From Gigaspora margarita (Eukaryota > Glomeromycota > Glomeromycetes > Diversisporales > Gigasporaceae), in the NCBI GenBank assembly GCA_009809945.1, contig WTPW01000021.1:369846-433845 (forward strand): DNA of 64,000 nucleotides, given 5' to 3'. This document shows, one piece after another, positions 36,828-48,580 of this stretch. The position numbers were made by a program, and so were the translations under genes. The number at the start of each line of letters is the position of its first letter. The first letter of the stretch is position 1. Under the pieces are notes generated by a model. It saw only the letters and a program-made list of their open reading frames with translations, was not told the DNA's origin and searched no databases.

Positions 36828-38270
36828 CCATTAAAAAAGCTATTAGGCATGGCAAATTACACATATTCTGAAAATTTTGGTAAAATATTATTAATTTGTT
36901 TTTTTTTATATGTTGAACAAAAAATAATTTATTTTTTTCATCTAATATAAAGTAAAAAAGTGAATTAATAAAAGTTCATCCAATATATATGAAAATTTTA
37001 AGATAAATGTAATTTGTTATTCCAAACAATTTTACTTAATGCATAAAAATCAATTTACTTAGTACTATTTGGACTTTTATATGTAGCAACTATTTGTGAT
37101 TATAAAATTTACTTCTATATAATCAAATAATACAAATCACAGTATTAGATGTGATTCTATAGTGTAATTACTATATGATCACACCTCTTTATAATCAACA
37201 TTTTTGCTACTGTGTGGGACAGCAAAAGATATCAACTTTTTATTTTATTATTAAAAAAGTGCCCAATTTGATAAAGTCATTATAAAACATCAACTTTTTT
37301 ACTAATATGCACCAAATTTATGAAATGTAACACAAAAATAATAAATTTTTATTGGCTTATGCATGTAGATCAGTGCCAAATTTTTGGGTTATATATAAAA
37401 TGCCAAAGTTTAAACTGTTATAACATTATTAAAAATAAAAATCAAATAAAATCCTCTTTCAAAAATGTAGTTTGGGTTGCAAACTATTAATTTGAAGAGG
37501 AATGTTTGTTTTAATAATTTTTTGTCAAGTTATACTATTTTTAAAACAACCAATAAAATTGGATATCTTAAGCTGTCCCGCACTGTACATCAAACCGTGT
37601 AATTATGGAGGAAGAAGACAGTAAATAAAATATTAAAATGCATTCTATACTATGTATTTGAATTATATTTAGAGAAATCCTTGGAGACATCTTTTACAAA
37701 TTTAAGTAAAAATAAAACAACTTTAGACACAAAAATAATTTTTAAATATTGTATTCTCATTAATATTTTAATGTTTTTAAAAATAATTTTTAAATATTGT
37801 ATTCTCATAAATATTTAATGTTTTTAAAAATACCAAGAGCATTAAATCTTTAATACTACTTATGCAGTCAACTCTCCCAAATCCGAACCTGGATAATCCG
37901 ATCTCTTAATATACTATGTAAAACCGAACGCAACATAGAGCCTCTTTAAGAATTAACTTTTTGGTATTTCTACATATAAGAAAGGAATATTCAGAATAGA
38001 AAGCGTCGATTGTATATAATACTGTATTAAATATTAATATAAGTACTACCAAATAAAAAATAACTTCAATTTGGCAGCATTTATATATAACCCAAGTAAT
38101 ATACGTGACTAAATAATTTATTAAAATTTTCAATTGTTAAGGCTCCAAAAAGACTTAATCGTTTATAACAAAAAATTAGGTTCTTCTATAGAATAATGTG
38201 TACTAATGCATCAAATAATCACATCACACAGATTGTTTTTTTGTCACGTCATACTAACTACTCATTTACT
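36828..38270. other. Gene-less AT-rich stretch
   Basis: No gene is supported. Apart from the element at 37210-37585, it contains CAGTCAACTCTCCCAAATCC at 37865, which looks like one end of a pogo-like element without a visible partner. Confidence 0.5.
37210..37585. mobile_element. 376-bp TA-flanked MITE
   Basis: The left end CTGTGTGGGACAGC and the inverted right end CAGTGCGGGACAGC are followed inward by AGATATC. TA lies at 37208-37209 and 37586-37587. It is Tc1/mariner-like by duplication. Confidence 0.75.
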
Positions 38271-38494
38271 GTGACGAATCATAATGAAACCGGATTAAAA
38301 TGAAATATGTATAATATAAAAAATTGACAAACCACCAAAAAATAAAATTTCTGGGGTGCATTTTTTAGGATTAGGGTTAAAGTTAGTGGTTTGCTTTAGA
38401 GTAGAATTTATATTAAACAAGTACAAGTGGGTTTTAGAGTGTTAAATAGAAATCCATATTTTATTTAATCCGATTTTTTCATTATGATCCACGA
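38271..38494. mobile_element. 224-bp inverted-repeat element upstream of the Derlin gene
   Basis: GTGACGAATCATAATGAAAC followed by CGGATTAAAATGAAATATG pairs with CATATTTTATTTAATCCG followed by TTCATTATGATCCACGAC. It lies 240 bp before the Derlin ATG, so it may contribute promoter sequence. Confidence 0.65.
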
Positions 38495-38734
38495 CATTTA
38501 CGTTTTTATTTTTTGATTGGCGTTATCACAAGAATATAAACATAATGATCATTTCCATATTCTTTTGTTTGTTTATATTTATAATAAATCATATGGCATT
38601 CTAGTACTTCATAATGTAGAACTAAAAAGTAGATGCATTGATAACGAGGCAATTAATATAAGTTAGAACACTATCCAGTTTTTCAACAGAATTATCTTTT
38701 TTTTTAAAAAAAAAAAAGAGAGAGGAAAAAAATT

Positions 38735-39847
38735 ATGGACGAAATTGGAGAATGGTTTTTTAATTTGCCATCATGCACAAAATTTTTGGTTTCAAATGTT
38801 GTTCTAATAACATTGACATTGACTATGTATCCAGACGGTGCTATTATTTATGAATTACAGAAATTTCAGGCATGTTCTCCTCGTGTAAAGACTTCTTTGT
38901 TTGATTTATCAATTAAACAGGACCGCATTTTTTTTTTAATATTTAATTAGTTTTGGAGATATTACTCGTCACTTTTCCTTCTTCCGCTAAGTATTACCGG
39001 AGCACTTCAATTATATCTCTTATATTATTTGTCTATAGAATTAGAAACTGCAAAATTTTCAGGAATAACAGCAGATTATGTTTATTACCTTTTATTTATA
39101 ATTTTGACAATAACTGTATCCTTTGATACGGCAGAGATATTGAATTTATCACCTAATTTATTCATTCAAAAAAGAAATAAGTTTTCTTAATAATTCTTTC
39201 CTAATCTATAATCGTAGGTACAAAGTTACATGTGGCCTATATTACTGTCTCAAAGTTTAATGATGGCGATCATATACACATGGTCTCTGTATAGAAGGCG
39301 AACTATTATATATATTTCTAATTTTATAAGTTTCAAAGTATGGATTTTTAAATAATATAATTAAAATTTTTATTAAAATGTAAATTTAATTTTAACGAAA
39401 AAATTTTTTACCTCATAATAGGCAGTATATCTACCATTTATATTATTGTTAATAGATACATGCTTTATTCAATATATTCCACATGACTTATTAGCAGGAA
39501 TAATTGCAGGTCATTTATATTATTACTTAAAAGAAAGATATCCTGTAGATGGTGATATAGGATTATTAAATACTCCAAGATGGTTATATAGAATATTCCC
39601 ACAAATTTCTTATCGTCCATCAAATCCACATAAACCAGCAATTCATGTTAGATTGGGATTTTTAGATTGGGGGTTATTTGGTTTAATGAACATCTTTAAT
39701 TTACTTGATTTAAGGAATATCCCCCGTCATAATATCTATGATTTATGGAACACCTTTAATTTATATCATTTACTTAATATCCTTGGTGGACGGTATAGGG
39801 ATTTAAGAAATTTTAGATACAGTAACGAAAGACGGGGAAGATTTTAA
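38735..39847 (+). CDS. Derlin/Der1-like rhomboid pseudoprotease, 286 aa, four exons
   Basis: Exons are 38735-38884, 38951-39115, 39218-39337 and 39422-39847; introns are 66, 102 and 84 nt, all in phase 0. The protein opens MDEIGEWFFNLPSCTKFL, as Derlins do, and carries the WR motif (FWRYYSS, 51-57) and the ITADYVYY region. LSQSLMMAIIYTWS follows, with the late motif GIIAGHLYYYLKERYP (GxxxG at 171-175) and TPRWLYRIFP (196-205). Derlins lack rhomboid catalytic residues and help move misfolded proteins out of the ER membrane for degradation (ERAD). Length is a little above the usual 210-260 aa because of a repetitive Asn/Leu/Arg-rich tail. The second intron donor (GTATCC) is weak and that junction is the least certain. 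The p97-binding SHP box of some Derlins was not seen. Confidence 0.88.
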
Positions 39848-40338
39848 ATTTATTAATTTTTACCAAGCTTTTATTTATATATTCAATTATTTTTATTTTA
39901 TTATAGTTGTGTAACATAGTTTCACTAAAACCAGTAACGGGTTATATTCAAAGTTCTAATTATTTATAATGAATGAATAAATTATTTACTTATTAACTTG
40001 ACCTTATATAAATATTTAGCTGTTATAATAATTATTGAATTACACCTATGGTATATACTTTAATTAATTAGACATAAAATCTCAATGGTATAAAAACTGT
40101 AAAACATAAATAATATTGCAATAATGTTATAATGTCGTCCTGTAATGCTATGTTTTTTAATGACGTGCTGTCGCCTTATTACATATCTTCATAATGTCTA
40201 CTAATTTCTTTTTAAATTGGTTTAGTTAGTTTTCATTTTATTAAGCAAATGCTATAAAAATAAGCACATTTGATGACTTGAAGGGGTTTTCAATCCATTA
40301 TATGGTAATTTAATATACTGTATATATATATAGGTTGC
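39848..40338. other. Intergenic, downstream of the Derlin gene
   Basis: AT-rich, nothing recognised. Confidence 0.4.
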
Positions 40339-40568
40339 TGTCAATAGATAACATTCTAAAAAAAAATTAATGCTTAATTTTTCACAGCTCAAATCTCGAT
40401 GAATGTCGAAGCCATTGTTTATCATTTAATAGTTAAAAGAAACCTAAGACCTAAGCTTTCTTTTGATTACTAAATGATGATAATAGGATCGTAATTCACC
40501 GAGCTATGAGCTGTGAAAGTTATAGCATTAATTTTTTTTAGAATGTTAATCTGCTTGATTTCTATTGA
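40339..40568. mobile_element. 230-bp palindromic MITE
   Basis: The left TCAATAGA...CATTCTAAAAAAAAATTAATGC pairs with the right GCATTAATTTTTTTTAGAATG...TCTATTGA, and CACAGCTC/GAGCTGTG pairs further in. The right arm has a 13-bp longer spacer. Confidence 0.75.
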
Positions 40569-40741
40569 TGATATATAATAATTTATAAAATCGCATACTC
40601 ATTGAGATACCCTAATATTTTAGCCACATGATCTAAATGCTAAACAATAATTAATTATAGTACATTATGTGAGACATAATTCTGGACATCATATAAAAAA
40701 TTTTATATAATTAATACGCATAATTAAAACGGTCACAATGA

Positions 40742-41135
40742 TACAACTGTACAGAAAGTATTCTTAAACACCTCCTCAGTAAACTCAACAACGAACTGAT
40801 TAGCCTGTCTGATCAAAGAATCGACCAGTCAAAGCGTGGATCGATGGCGCAGTCACAGCCGCAGCTAATGAATTATCAATAATATCACGATAACAAGAAA
40901 CACGTCGGGCAAATGCAGTGAGCTATGCGAAATATAAACATTATGATATTTGTGAAAAGGTTATATCTAAAATCAATAATGTATTTAGAATGTATATTTG
41001 GAAAGTTTTGTTAATATTATTAATATTGTATATTTATTGGACTTAGATAATGGTTATATCTTTTGCCCATCTCATCATTAGAAAAGACCCTGGTTCAAAT
41101 ATATGTCCATTAAAAGCTTCACCAATTGGTATTGC
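40742..41135 (-). pseudogene. Possible remnant of a host gene (two exon-like pieces), GC-richer than surroundings
   Basis: On the minus strand, after a good acceptor (TTTTACTTTTAG), 41135-41043 encodes AIPIGEAFNGHIFEPGSFLM then MRWAKD before a stop. After another acceptor-like CGCATAG, 40922-40800 encodes protein-like sequence containing CYRDIIDNSLAAAVTAP. The latter is close to 50% GC in a region of about 27%. The donor between the pieces is missing. I do not recognise the protein. It could be a dead gene fragment or two exons of an active gene whose other exons I cannot find. Confidence 0.3.
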
Positions 41136-41242
41136 CTAAAAGTAAAAAAAATACATGAATTTCTTATTTATACAGAATTTGACTATAAATTAATTACATC
41201 CTAAATTTGTCTCATACAATATTTGATCACATGATATTTGAC

Positions 41243-42165
41243 TACTACGAAACTAGTTTCGAGAGGGTTCTAATCCGAAACTAGTATCAGATATTTTAAA
41301 AAGAGTTGAAACTCCGAAACACAAAACACCGAAACTATAATCTGAAACCCAAAACTATAATCTGAAACTTAAAATTATAATATTGAAATTTTTAAATATT
41401 ATTATAAAGTTTACTCATTTTTAATGAAATAAGACGCAAAATGCAAAATTATTTTTTAATATTTTATAAAATTATATCAATAATTTTAATTATATTTTTG
41501 GCAATTTTTTTTCTACCTTGTTTCGTTCGACCTCTTTTTAAAACTGGCAACTTTATTTTAATATTATACCGTCATTACAACTGATTTCAAAATTCTAGAA
41601 CAATAGAAAAAAATCTACCATGAACGAATCAATAAGTTTTTGATGCATGATGATGCGAGCAATTTATTTAATTCTGTGGTAACTTATCAATTCGATTATT
41701 AGTAGATATGGACGCATTATTACTTATTATTACTTATTATTGCAACCAATTTTTGCGTAGTAAGTATAAAAAACGGATGTTTGCAAAAGTATCCCTTGAT
41801 TGTCAGAATATATCTTCGGAATTATGCCTTTCATGTTGTCATATTAACGAAAGGAACTGCATACATGCAATATAATTGTTGGATGCACTCCATCCCAAAT
41901 AGCTCTGTATATTCAAGGAGATATGTAGCATACTTTAGTGCTATTGATGCATATTGAAGAGAAATATAGTATACATCAGTGCATTTATGTATAATTGAAA
42001 GAGATATATAATACATCAACGCAATCAATGTATATGGAAGTTTGTGTAGATTTTGGTTTTTCAGGTGAGATTCAGGTTTCTGATGAGGTTTCGGGTTTCG
42101 GATGAGGTTTAGTGTTTCAGATAAGGTATTGGAAGCTATAATCCGAAACCCGAAAAATTCGTTTT
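41243..42165. repeat. Repeat-rich block with CCGAAAC words and a 42-bp minisatellite
   Basis: The left side (41250-41375) carries several ATAATCYGAAACCCAAAAC words; the right side (42060-42150) carries the inverse (GGTTTCGGATGAGGTTT), so the block may be a decayed foldback element. Inside, 41905-42040 holds about 3.3 copies of a 40-44 bp unit starting TGTATATTGAAGAGATATATA. The minus-strand open frame at 42241-41831 follows this repeat and is not taken as a gene. Confidence 0.45.
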
Positions 42166-42584
42166 TGGCGACGCCAACTTTGATGTGATCACAAGACCGC
42201 ATTTCCATACACAAACCTATCAAAACATGAGAAATATTCAATTTTTTATATCATACTACAAATTTTTTGATCTCGATTCTTCATAATTCAAGTTCTTTTC
42301 CATTGTTATGTTGCACAAAGCATAACTCAATTCCAAATTTCGTCATGTAACCAATCTTGACCATGACACATATCCTCAATTATATTAAAATGCATAATAA
42401 GTACAATTGAACAACACATACATCTTACAAAATCCTCCTGCCAAACTTTTTATATATAGTAGATAAAATATAAGTGGCACATACTTTAAATCAATTAATT
42501 ATGTAATATGGTGTCATCTATACTATATTTTATTCAATAAACCAAACATAAATAAAAGCACTACATCTAATTGTATTACATTCT
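42166..42584. other. Gene-less stretch
   Basis: AT-rich, nothing recognised. Confidence 0.4.
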
Positions 42585-42598
42585 TTGGTTTTAGCGCG

Positions 42599-42824
42599 CA
42601 ACTATCCTAATATGATATTACGTATGTACAATCTCAAAGCAACACGAAGATCAAATCTGGTATACTCATTTACTTACATGTTACACAAGCAAGCTCAAAT
42701 GCAAAATTTTGTTTTCCATTCTAGATGGAATTTTCTGGTATACAGTAATGGTATCACGATGACATCATTAGTAGGATATGGAGTATTCAGAAATTTTTGG
42801 AATAAAAAAATTTATAGAAAATGA
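42599..42824 (+). CDS. Possible terminal exon of an unknown gene
   Basis: A good acceptor (TCTTTGGTTTTAG) precedes an open frame of about 75 codons. It reads RNYPNMILRMYNLKATRRSN, then a short hydrophobic part with GITMTSLVGYGVFRNFW, and ends in TGA. The basic, aromatic composition is more protein-like than the surrounding frames. No upstream exon or start was found and the family is not recognised, so it may be chance. Confidence 0.25.
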
Positions 42825-42924
42825 CATTTTATTAAGAGCATATACAACTTTTTGTATCAAACTATTATTTTGAATTTGAAAATTTTGACTTTGTTTAATC
42901 AAATGTTCGACATATAAAGTCGAC

Positions 42925-43083
42925 TAGGGATTGGAACCGCCTAAAAGTTTTCTTAATCGTTTAACATTTAACCGTTTAACCGTTTAATTTGGCCGGCATT
43001 AAAATAATTCCGGCCCATGACCAACATAATTCTGCCCGGAACTATAGAACAATTTTTAAGCGTTTAAACGGTTCCAATCCCTA
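42925..43083. mobile_element. 159-bp hAT-like MITE, perfect 8-bp duplication
   Basis: It starts TAGGGATTGGAACCG and ends CGGTTCCAATCCCTA, with AACCGTTTAA repeats inside. AAGTCGAC flanks both sides (42917-42924 and 43084-43091). Confidence 0.9.
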
Positions 43084-43216
43084 AAGTCGACTATGTATAA
43101 ATATATACGTTCATTGAATCGTCAAATAGTATTTTTACAATTAATGCTGGCCAATTAATAATCGACAAAAATCATTGATTTTCAAAAATGTAAATAAAAT
43201 TTGATAAAAATATGAT

Positions 43217-43786
43217 TTAGACAATAACAACATGAATTTGTCCTTGAACACATCCTAAGTATGAATTATCAGGATTGTACACTAAAAAAAAAATAATTGA
43301 TTAAATTGATGATATTATTCAATAAATTCATAAATTAAAACGTATCTAACCTTTTCCTTTAACAATCGTATTATTTAAAAGATTTTGGATTCCAGGCAAA
43401 AGATTTGGCCTGTCAGTATAACTAACGCTCAGGTTAAAAGTTCCATTATAAGGACATGGATGCCCGTTCGAAACGTAAAGCGCTTGACAAAAGTCCACGG
43501 AAACACCTGCAAATTCTATTCCATTGACGAGAGGTATAACATGCATTATAGCACCTTGGACGATCGGTACAGATGTTTTTGAGTTCTCTGATGTAACATC
43601 AATAGTGACGTTTGTATTTTGGTCTTTTTTAATAACGATCGGATCAGTAACATATATTGTATTAAATGTTATTGGATACTGCCCAGGACATTGAGTGAAC
43701 TGAGCATAGTTTTGAGTATTGTTTTGAAGGAGTGCTTTTAGAACGAGAAAAGAAAAAAAGAAATGGATGAATAAATAATATGTCAT
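43217..43786 (-). CDS. Secreted ML-domain (NPC2-like) lipid-binding protein, 166 aa
   Basis: Exon 1 is 43786-43351 and exon 2 is 43281-43217, joined across a 69-nt intron with donor GTTAGA and acceptor TTTTTTAG; 501 coding bases. Residues 1-20 (MTYYLFIHFFFSFLVLKALL) form a clear signal peptide. The mature part begins near FTQCPGQYPIT and ends GCVQGQIHVVIV, the usual start and end of an ML/NPC2 beta-sandwich. Cysteines lie at 33, 100, 111 and 156. Family members bind sterols or phospholipids in a pocket and act in the vacuole lumen or outside the cell; fungal ones are often called phosphatidylglycerol/phosphatidylinositol transfer proteins. Several N-glycosylation sequons are present. It faces away from the large glycoprotein gene, 351 bp upstream. 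The ligand is not predictable from sequence. Confidence 0.88.
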
Positions 43787-44137
43787 ATTTAAAAATTAAA
43801 CCTTTGTTTTAGACGATATATTTTTTAATAAACGTGGGGATAATACTATTAAATGAATAAAATTTCTCAATTTGACTAAATTTGAAAAAAATAAAGAAAG
43901 GTAGTTAATCTTGCCATTTTCTAAATTTCATTGTGGTGTGTAAAGCACGTACATTATCTAGATCAAAATCTGTAAAATCTGTAAACAATATTTTTATGAT
44001 ATTGTACTCAAAAATTGTCGGAATATGAATTCCGCAAAAACTACTTTAAGCGGACTTTTCTTTGTATTGTTAATATTTCGAAAACATAAAATCATCTACT
44101 TTTAACTAACGTATTTTTGGTATTTTTGCTGTAAAAT
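43787..44137. promoter_or_regulatory. Shared 351-bp divergent intergenic region
   Basis: It separates the start codons of the ML-domain gene (minus) and the membrane glycoprotein gene (plus), so the two promoters must lie within it or overlap. It is AT-rich; no specific operator was recognised. Confidence 0.45.
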
Positions 44138-47100
44138 ATGTCCAGGCATATTATTTATTTATTTATTCTATTGATTTGTTTTAATAAATCAAATGCGTAT
44201 AATATTGTAATTAATCGGACATTTGGCGAATCCGATTATTTTAATTTAGATCATGCTGATTCATATGATAATGGTACTTTGTTAATTGGTGAAAAAGCAA
44301 GCAACAGTTATTTTCCAAAGTTTACAGAGATACACATTATTTTCACTAATGGCACAAACACTACAATTGACCTCCTTAAGCTTTTTAACACAAATTATTC
44401 TATTATTCAATTTAATGCTTTGGAACCATCTTTTATTTTTCTTGTAATCGACCAACAAGTTCAATTTAGTTGGTTAGTTATTGATTGGTTTGGAACTATT
44501 TTATCAGAGTAAGCTACTTATATTGCATGAATACTTTGGAATAAAAGCAATAATATTAAAACAGGGTAAAACTTGAGTTGCGAAACGGTGAAATCCGCTT
44601 TGTAGATCGGGTTAGGTTGGGTGAAATCAGCGTTTTATTAGGTTTTTTATTATATTAAAAGCGGATATCACCCAATGTGATGATCATAGCAGATTTCACT
44701 ATTTCACAACTCAGGTTTCACCCTGTCGTATAATAATTTAAACAAGCACAAACTTAAATATCTCGTATCGTATTATTTCAGCATCATACCATTCAATCCA
44801 TATGATCTTGCATTTGAGATAAATGCCATATCAAATATAAATTCAAAGGCTGGATTTTTGGTAACTAATATAGCAATAGATAGAATAAAATGGGCGAAAT
44901 ATACTGTTCCGTGAGTCTTAATTCTTTAATTTTTATAATTTAATAGCAATAATAATAATAATAATAATAATAACTATTAATTTAATCTTATAAATAGTTT
45001 GAAATTAGCGAATAATAGCACTATTTCAAAGATTTCAAAGATTTCTGAAGGAGATATTCCTTTTCCTTCAAATACTACCCCATATAATTTTGGAGGAGAA
45101 ACTCTTAAAACATACACCTTATTTCAAAAAGTAGATGGTGGTTATGGTATAGCGTACTGTTTAACGTATCCGAACAATTTACCCAGTCATTTAGATTCTA
45201 ATATTACTGATGTTGCTCCTTATATTACGGTGCATGTGGCATTTATCCCGAACTCTAATACAAGCAAAGCAATTGGTCCTTTTGTAATCTATACTACGAG
45301 GAATTTTTCTAATATAGTATTTCTAGATTCTTGTCAATCAAGATATGACTCTCGAGGAAATGAATGTTTAATTTCTGAAATAAACGCAAACGCCCGAAAT
45401 CTACCGGCTCCTGGTGTAGTGAAAATTACTTTTCTATCAACTGGATCAGTAATGAATATAATGCCAATACCAATATCTACTACATCCTCTTCATCAATAA
45501 CCTTATATAAATACTTTTCATTGCATTATGGTGGTGACCTTTTTATTAAATATTCCCTTACAAATGAGTCAGCTAAAATCTTAGGTTACTATAGTGATGA
45601 TTCATTAAATTCTTTTAAGCAATGGGATATACCTGAAAATTTAACGATAATGGCCGCTACTGAAGTGTATAATCGTATTTCATCTGGTCTAATGATTAAT
45701 AATACATTCTGGTTAGCTTTGAAAGATGTTAATAAAAATTGGTCAATTGTAACTTCAGAAATGCCAAGATATCTTAAGGATGGTATGTACTAATTTATAT
45801 TACTGTAAAATTATTCCTAACAACATTTTCATTATATATTGTATATCTTTTTAAAAGTTGGATTTCAAAATAACTTGATCACATCTTCATATCCGGGAAT
45901 AAACCAAACGTCAATAAACCTTTATTCAAACGACTCTCTAAATATTACATATAGAAATCCTATTTCTCAGTCATTTGGAAATATTTCTATTTACCAAATC
46001 AATGAAAGTGATACCAAACCATTACTATTGAGGCAATCTTTTTCAGGGTTATCTTATTGCACGATTCTTAGTGACAACATTACAATTAGTTGTCCAATTT
46101 TACCTAGCACATTCAGTGTTCCTGCTGCTTCTTATATGATATTAGTGGATAATGGGTTCGTTCAAGATGCAGATTTGCAAGAACAAATACGTGGCATTAC
46201 TAATGGATTATGGATAGTTCAAACAGAATCCCGTGAGTCAAATTTGAATTTTCATTTTATAAATTAATAATACACTCGTATTTTTAACTTTTTGAATGGC
46301 TTAGATGATGGCCCATATACTTATAGTGGTATGAATAATTTAACCTTGCATTAAAGAAACAGATGTTGTAGTTGTTTGATGAATAATCTTAAATTATCAA
46401 AACTTGATATCACTTTATTTCTAAATTTTTTTTGTCAAACAACTACATATATAGTTGCCAGATGAAGTTCTTTTTTGATGTGAAGACATATGCAAATTGT
46501 TTTTTCTCACATCATACTTTTTTAATTTAGAACAAATTAGTGGAACAATACTTCTTTCTGAAGATGGAACTAAATATTATAACAATTTAACATCAGAACA
46601 AAAAGATTTGTTTCCCATAATTTTATGTGAAGAACTTGCTCAAAGCATTCCTATCATTTCTTCACGATTATATTTTTCTGGGCGTATTAATATTGATGTA
46701 AAAACTTCAAACAAATTATTCGAAATAATAATTACTGATTCAAAAAATTTATCCCAACCAAATGCTAAGCAAATTATGGAAGATTTGAAATCATTGATAG
46801 GAAATAAATTTATTACTATTCTTTCAACTTTACCCCATACTATTTATATTGATGATAAACATCAATTTGAACAAACACGTAAGTGTTTTAATTCAGCTAT
46901 TTGGCAGTTTAGCCTGTGCATTAAACTTTTTCTTTTCAATTTGTTTTAGCAAATTTGTGGGATGAAATTTCGGAAAGAAAGTATTGGTTTATAGGATTTG
47001 GAATTGGGTTGATTATTTTGTTTATAATATATCTCTTAGCACGTCATAAACATAATAAAATAAAACAAAAGCCAGAAAAATGTTTTTACAAAAAAACATT

Positions 47101-48300
47101 TTTACCAATTCCAAAATGTCCACATGATGAAAAATGTCTATTACCAAACAATTGTATTAAAATGCAAGAAGATTATTACAAAGAGAATTTTTCAGCAAAG
47201 CAGGTATGATTTTAAACAAAATTTTATTAATTATAATTAAGTTCAAAATATCAAATGAACTAATTTATAAAGCATTTTAGTGCCGACAATCAGTTCTTCT
47301 TACATCATGTTTGAGCCTGTTTCATATGGCATTGAACATTTTGTTTATTATTGGAAATGCAAAGGATGTTCCAGAACTTTATATTCCAAGGTATACATTA
47401 TCGCTTCATATTTTGCTAAATATATTTTTTTAGATTTTATTATTAAATTAATTTAATTTCTTCTTTTTTACATATTTAGTATTGTGTTTTTCTCTATTAA
47501 TATTGGTTTGGACTTTATTTTTGCAGTCGCAATCTTTACTAGAAAAAAAAAATATTCAAAATATTATTTTGATAAATGGCTTATCGTAAACCTTAAATGG
47601 GCTGCTTTATTTACAGTACTATCTAGTGCTGATGTTGAAATTCTATTGATATTAAATTCTCATCTTGGTGGATTTGAAATATTTAATGCTCCATTCTCAA
47701 AAGCGACAAGAAATTACATTTTTTGGTGTAAAGTTTTTACTATTATTATTGATAGTATACCATGGTTGATTATTCAAGTAAGTTTCAACAAATTTTTGAT
47801 TTACACTTTATTATTGTACTATTTAATTATTTTTTATATTATTAATATTTATTTTGTTTAATTTATCTAAGGTGCTATATCGTTTGAAAACAATTACATA
47901 TCAGATTATTCCTTTAATTGATCTTGTAATAAGTTGTATGTCCTTGATAACTTATATCCTTATAAAAATATATGGATATCTTCATGAACCTCATAATAAA
48001 AGAACTACAGAAAGCAAGAAAGATGATGAAGAAAACGAAATTGGTGAAGAAAAGATGATTAACAAAGAGAAAAGAAAGGAAGAGATAAGTAATTCGAAAC
48101 AAGAGATAATTAATACTAATGAAAACAATAATGCTAAAAATATGAAACAAACAAACAGTATTATTGAAGAAATCAAAGAGAATGATGATAATATAGATAA
48201 CGATAATGTTTTGATTAAAAATAATGAATTTCTAACTACAGATAATGAATTTTCAGATCTTGCAGATATATTAAATTATATAGATAAATACAAGATTTAG
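44138..48300 (+). CDS. Large secretory-pathway membrane glycoprotein, 1040 aa, ten exons, family unknown
   Basis: Exons: 44138-44508, 44782-44910, 44998-45782, 45858-46232, 46305-46328, 46531-46878, 46950-47203, 47281-47390, 47480-47777, 47872-48300. Every junction is GT-AG and phase-consistent; 3123 coding bases. Residues 1-20 (MSRHIIYLFILLICFNKSNA) are a signal peptide. About 670 residues of ectodomain follow, with well over a dozen N-glycosylation sequons and beta-rich composition. Membrane segments are at about 689-709, 767-787, 799-818, 830-857, 878-901 and 910-933. Between the first two is a cysteine-rich loop (CFYKKTFLPIPKCPHDEKCL). The last 105 residues are a Lys/Glu/Asn-rich, probably cytosolic tail. 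I do not recognise a named domain; a receptor-like or cell-surface role is only a guess from the layout. Intron 1 contains a MITE, and exon 5 is just 24 nt. Confidence 0.82.
44562..44725. mobile_element. 164-bp MITE in intron 1 of the glycoprotein gene
   Basis: The left CAGGGTAAAACTTGAGTTGC is the inverse of the right end (read inward CAGGGTGAAACCTGAGTTGT), with GTGAAATCYGCT continuing the arm. It enlarges intron 1 to 273 nt against 65-90 nt for most other introns of this gene. CAGGG ends suggest hAT, but no 8-bp duplication was resolved. Confidence 0.75.
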
Positions 48301-48580
48301 TTTTTATTATTTTAAATTCTACAAGAATTAAATATAAAATTATATTAGTTTGCTATAGCACGATTATGGATATTTATTGTGATTTATTATAAAAAATTTA
48401 TTAAAAAACTTACTAACTATTGTAGTAATATGCAATATATTAAAGTTATATTATTGGTCTATTGCAATTTCTATAAAAATTTATTTAAAAAACTTGTTTG
48501 AACCTATGGGTCAAAAGTACAATAGTCAGCACTTCTATGTTATTTTTGCAAGGTTACTGCTTTGAGTTAACCAGAAAATA
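48301..48580. other. Downstream flank of the glycoprotein gene
   Basis: AT-rich. The stretch reading TTGCTATAGCACGATTATGG onward has two loosely repeated AAAAAATTTATTAAAAAACTT words. Nothing else is seen. Confidence 0.4.

Noticed and set aside
12978-36831. Target duplication of the older retroelement
   Set aside because: AATT on the left and CCAT on the right do not match; age or rearrangement may have erased it.
37865-37890. CAGTCAACTCTCCCAAATCC as a complete MITE
   Set aside because: No inverted partner was found downstream; recorded only as an orphan end.
41831-42241. 136-codon minus-strand open frame
   Set aside because: It follows a 42-bp minisatellite whose unit is close to a multiple of three; the repetitive peptide is a by-product.
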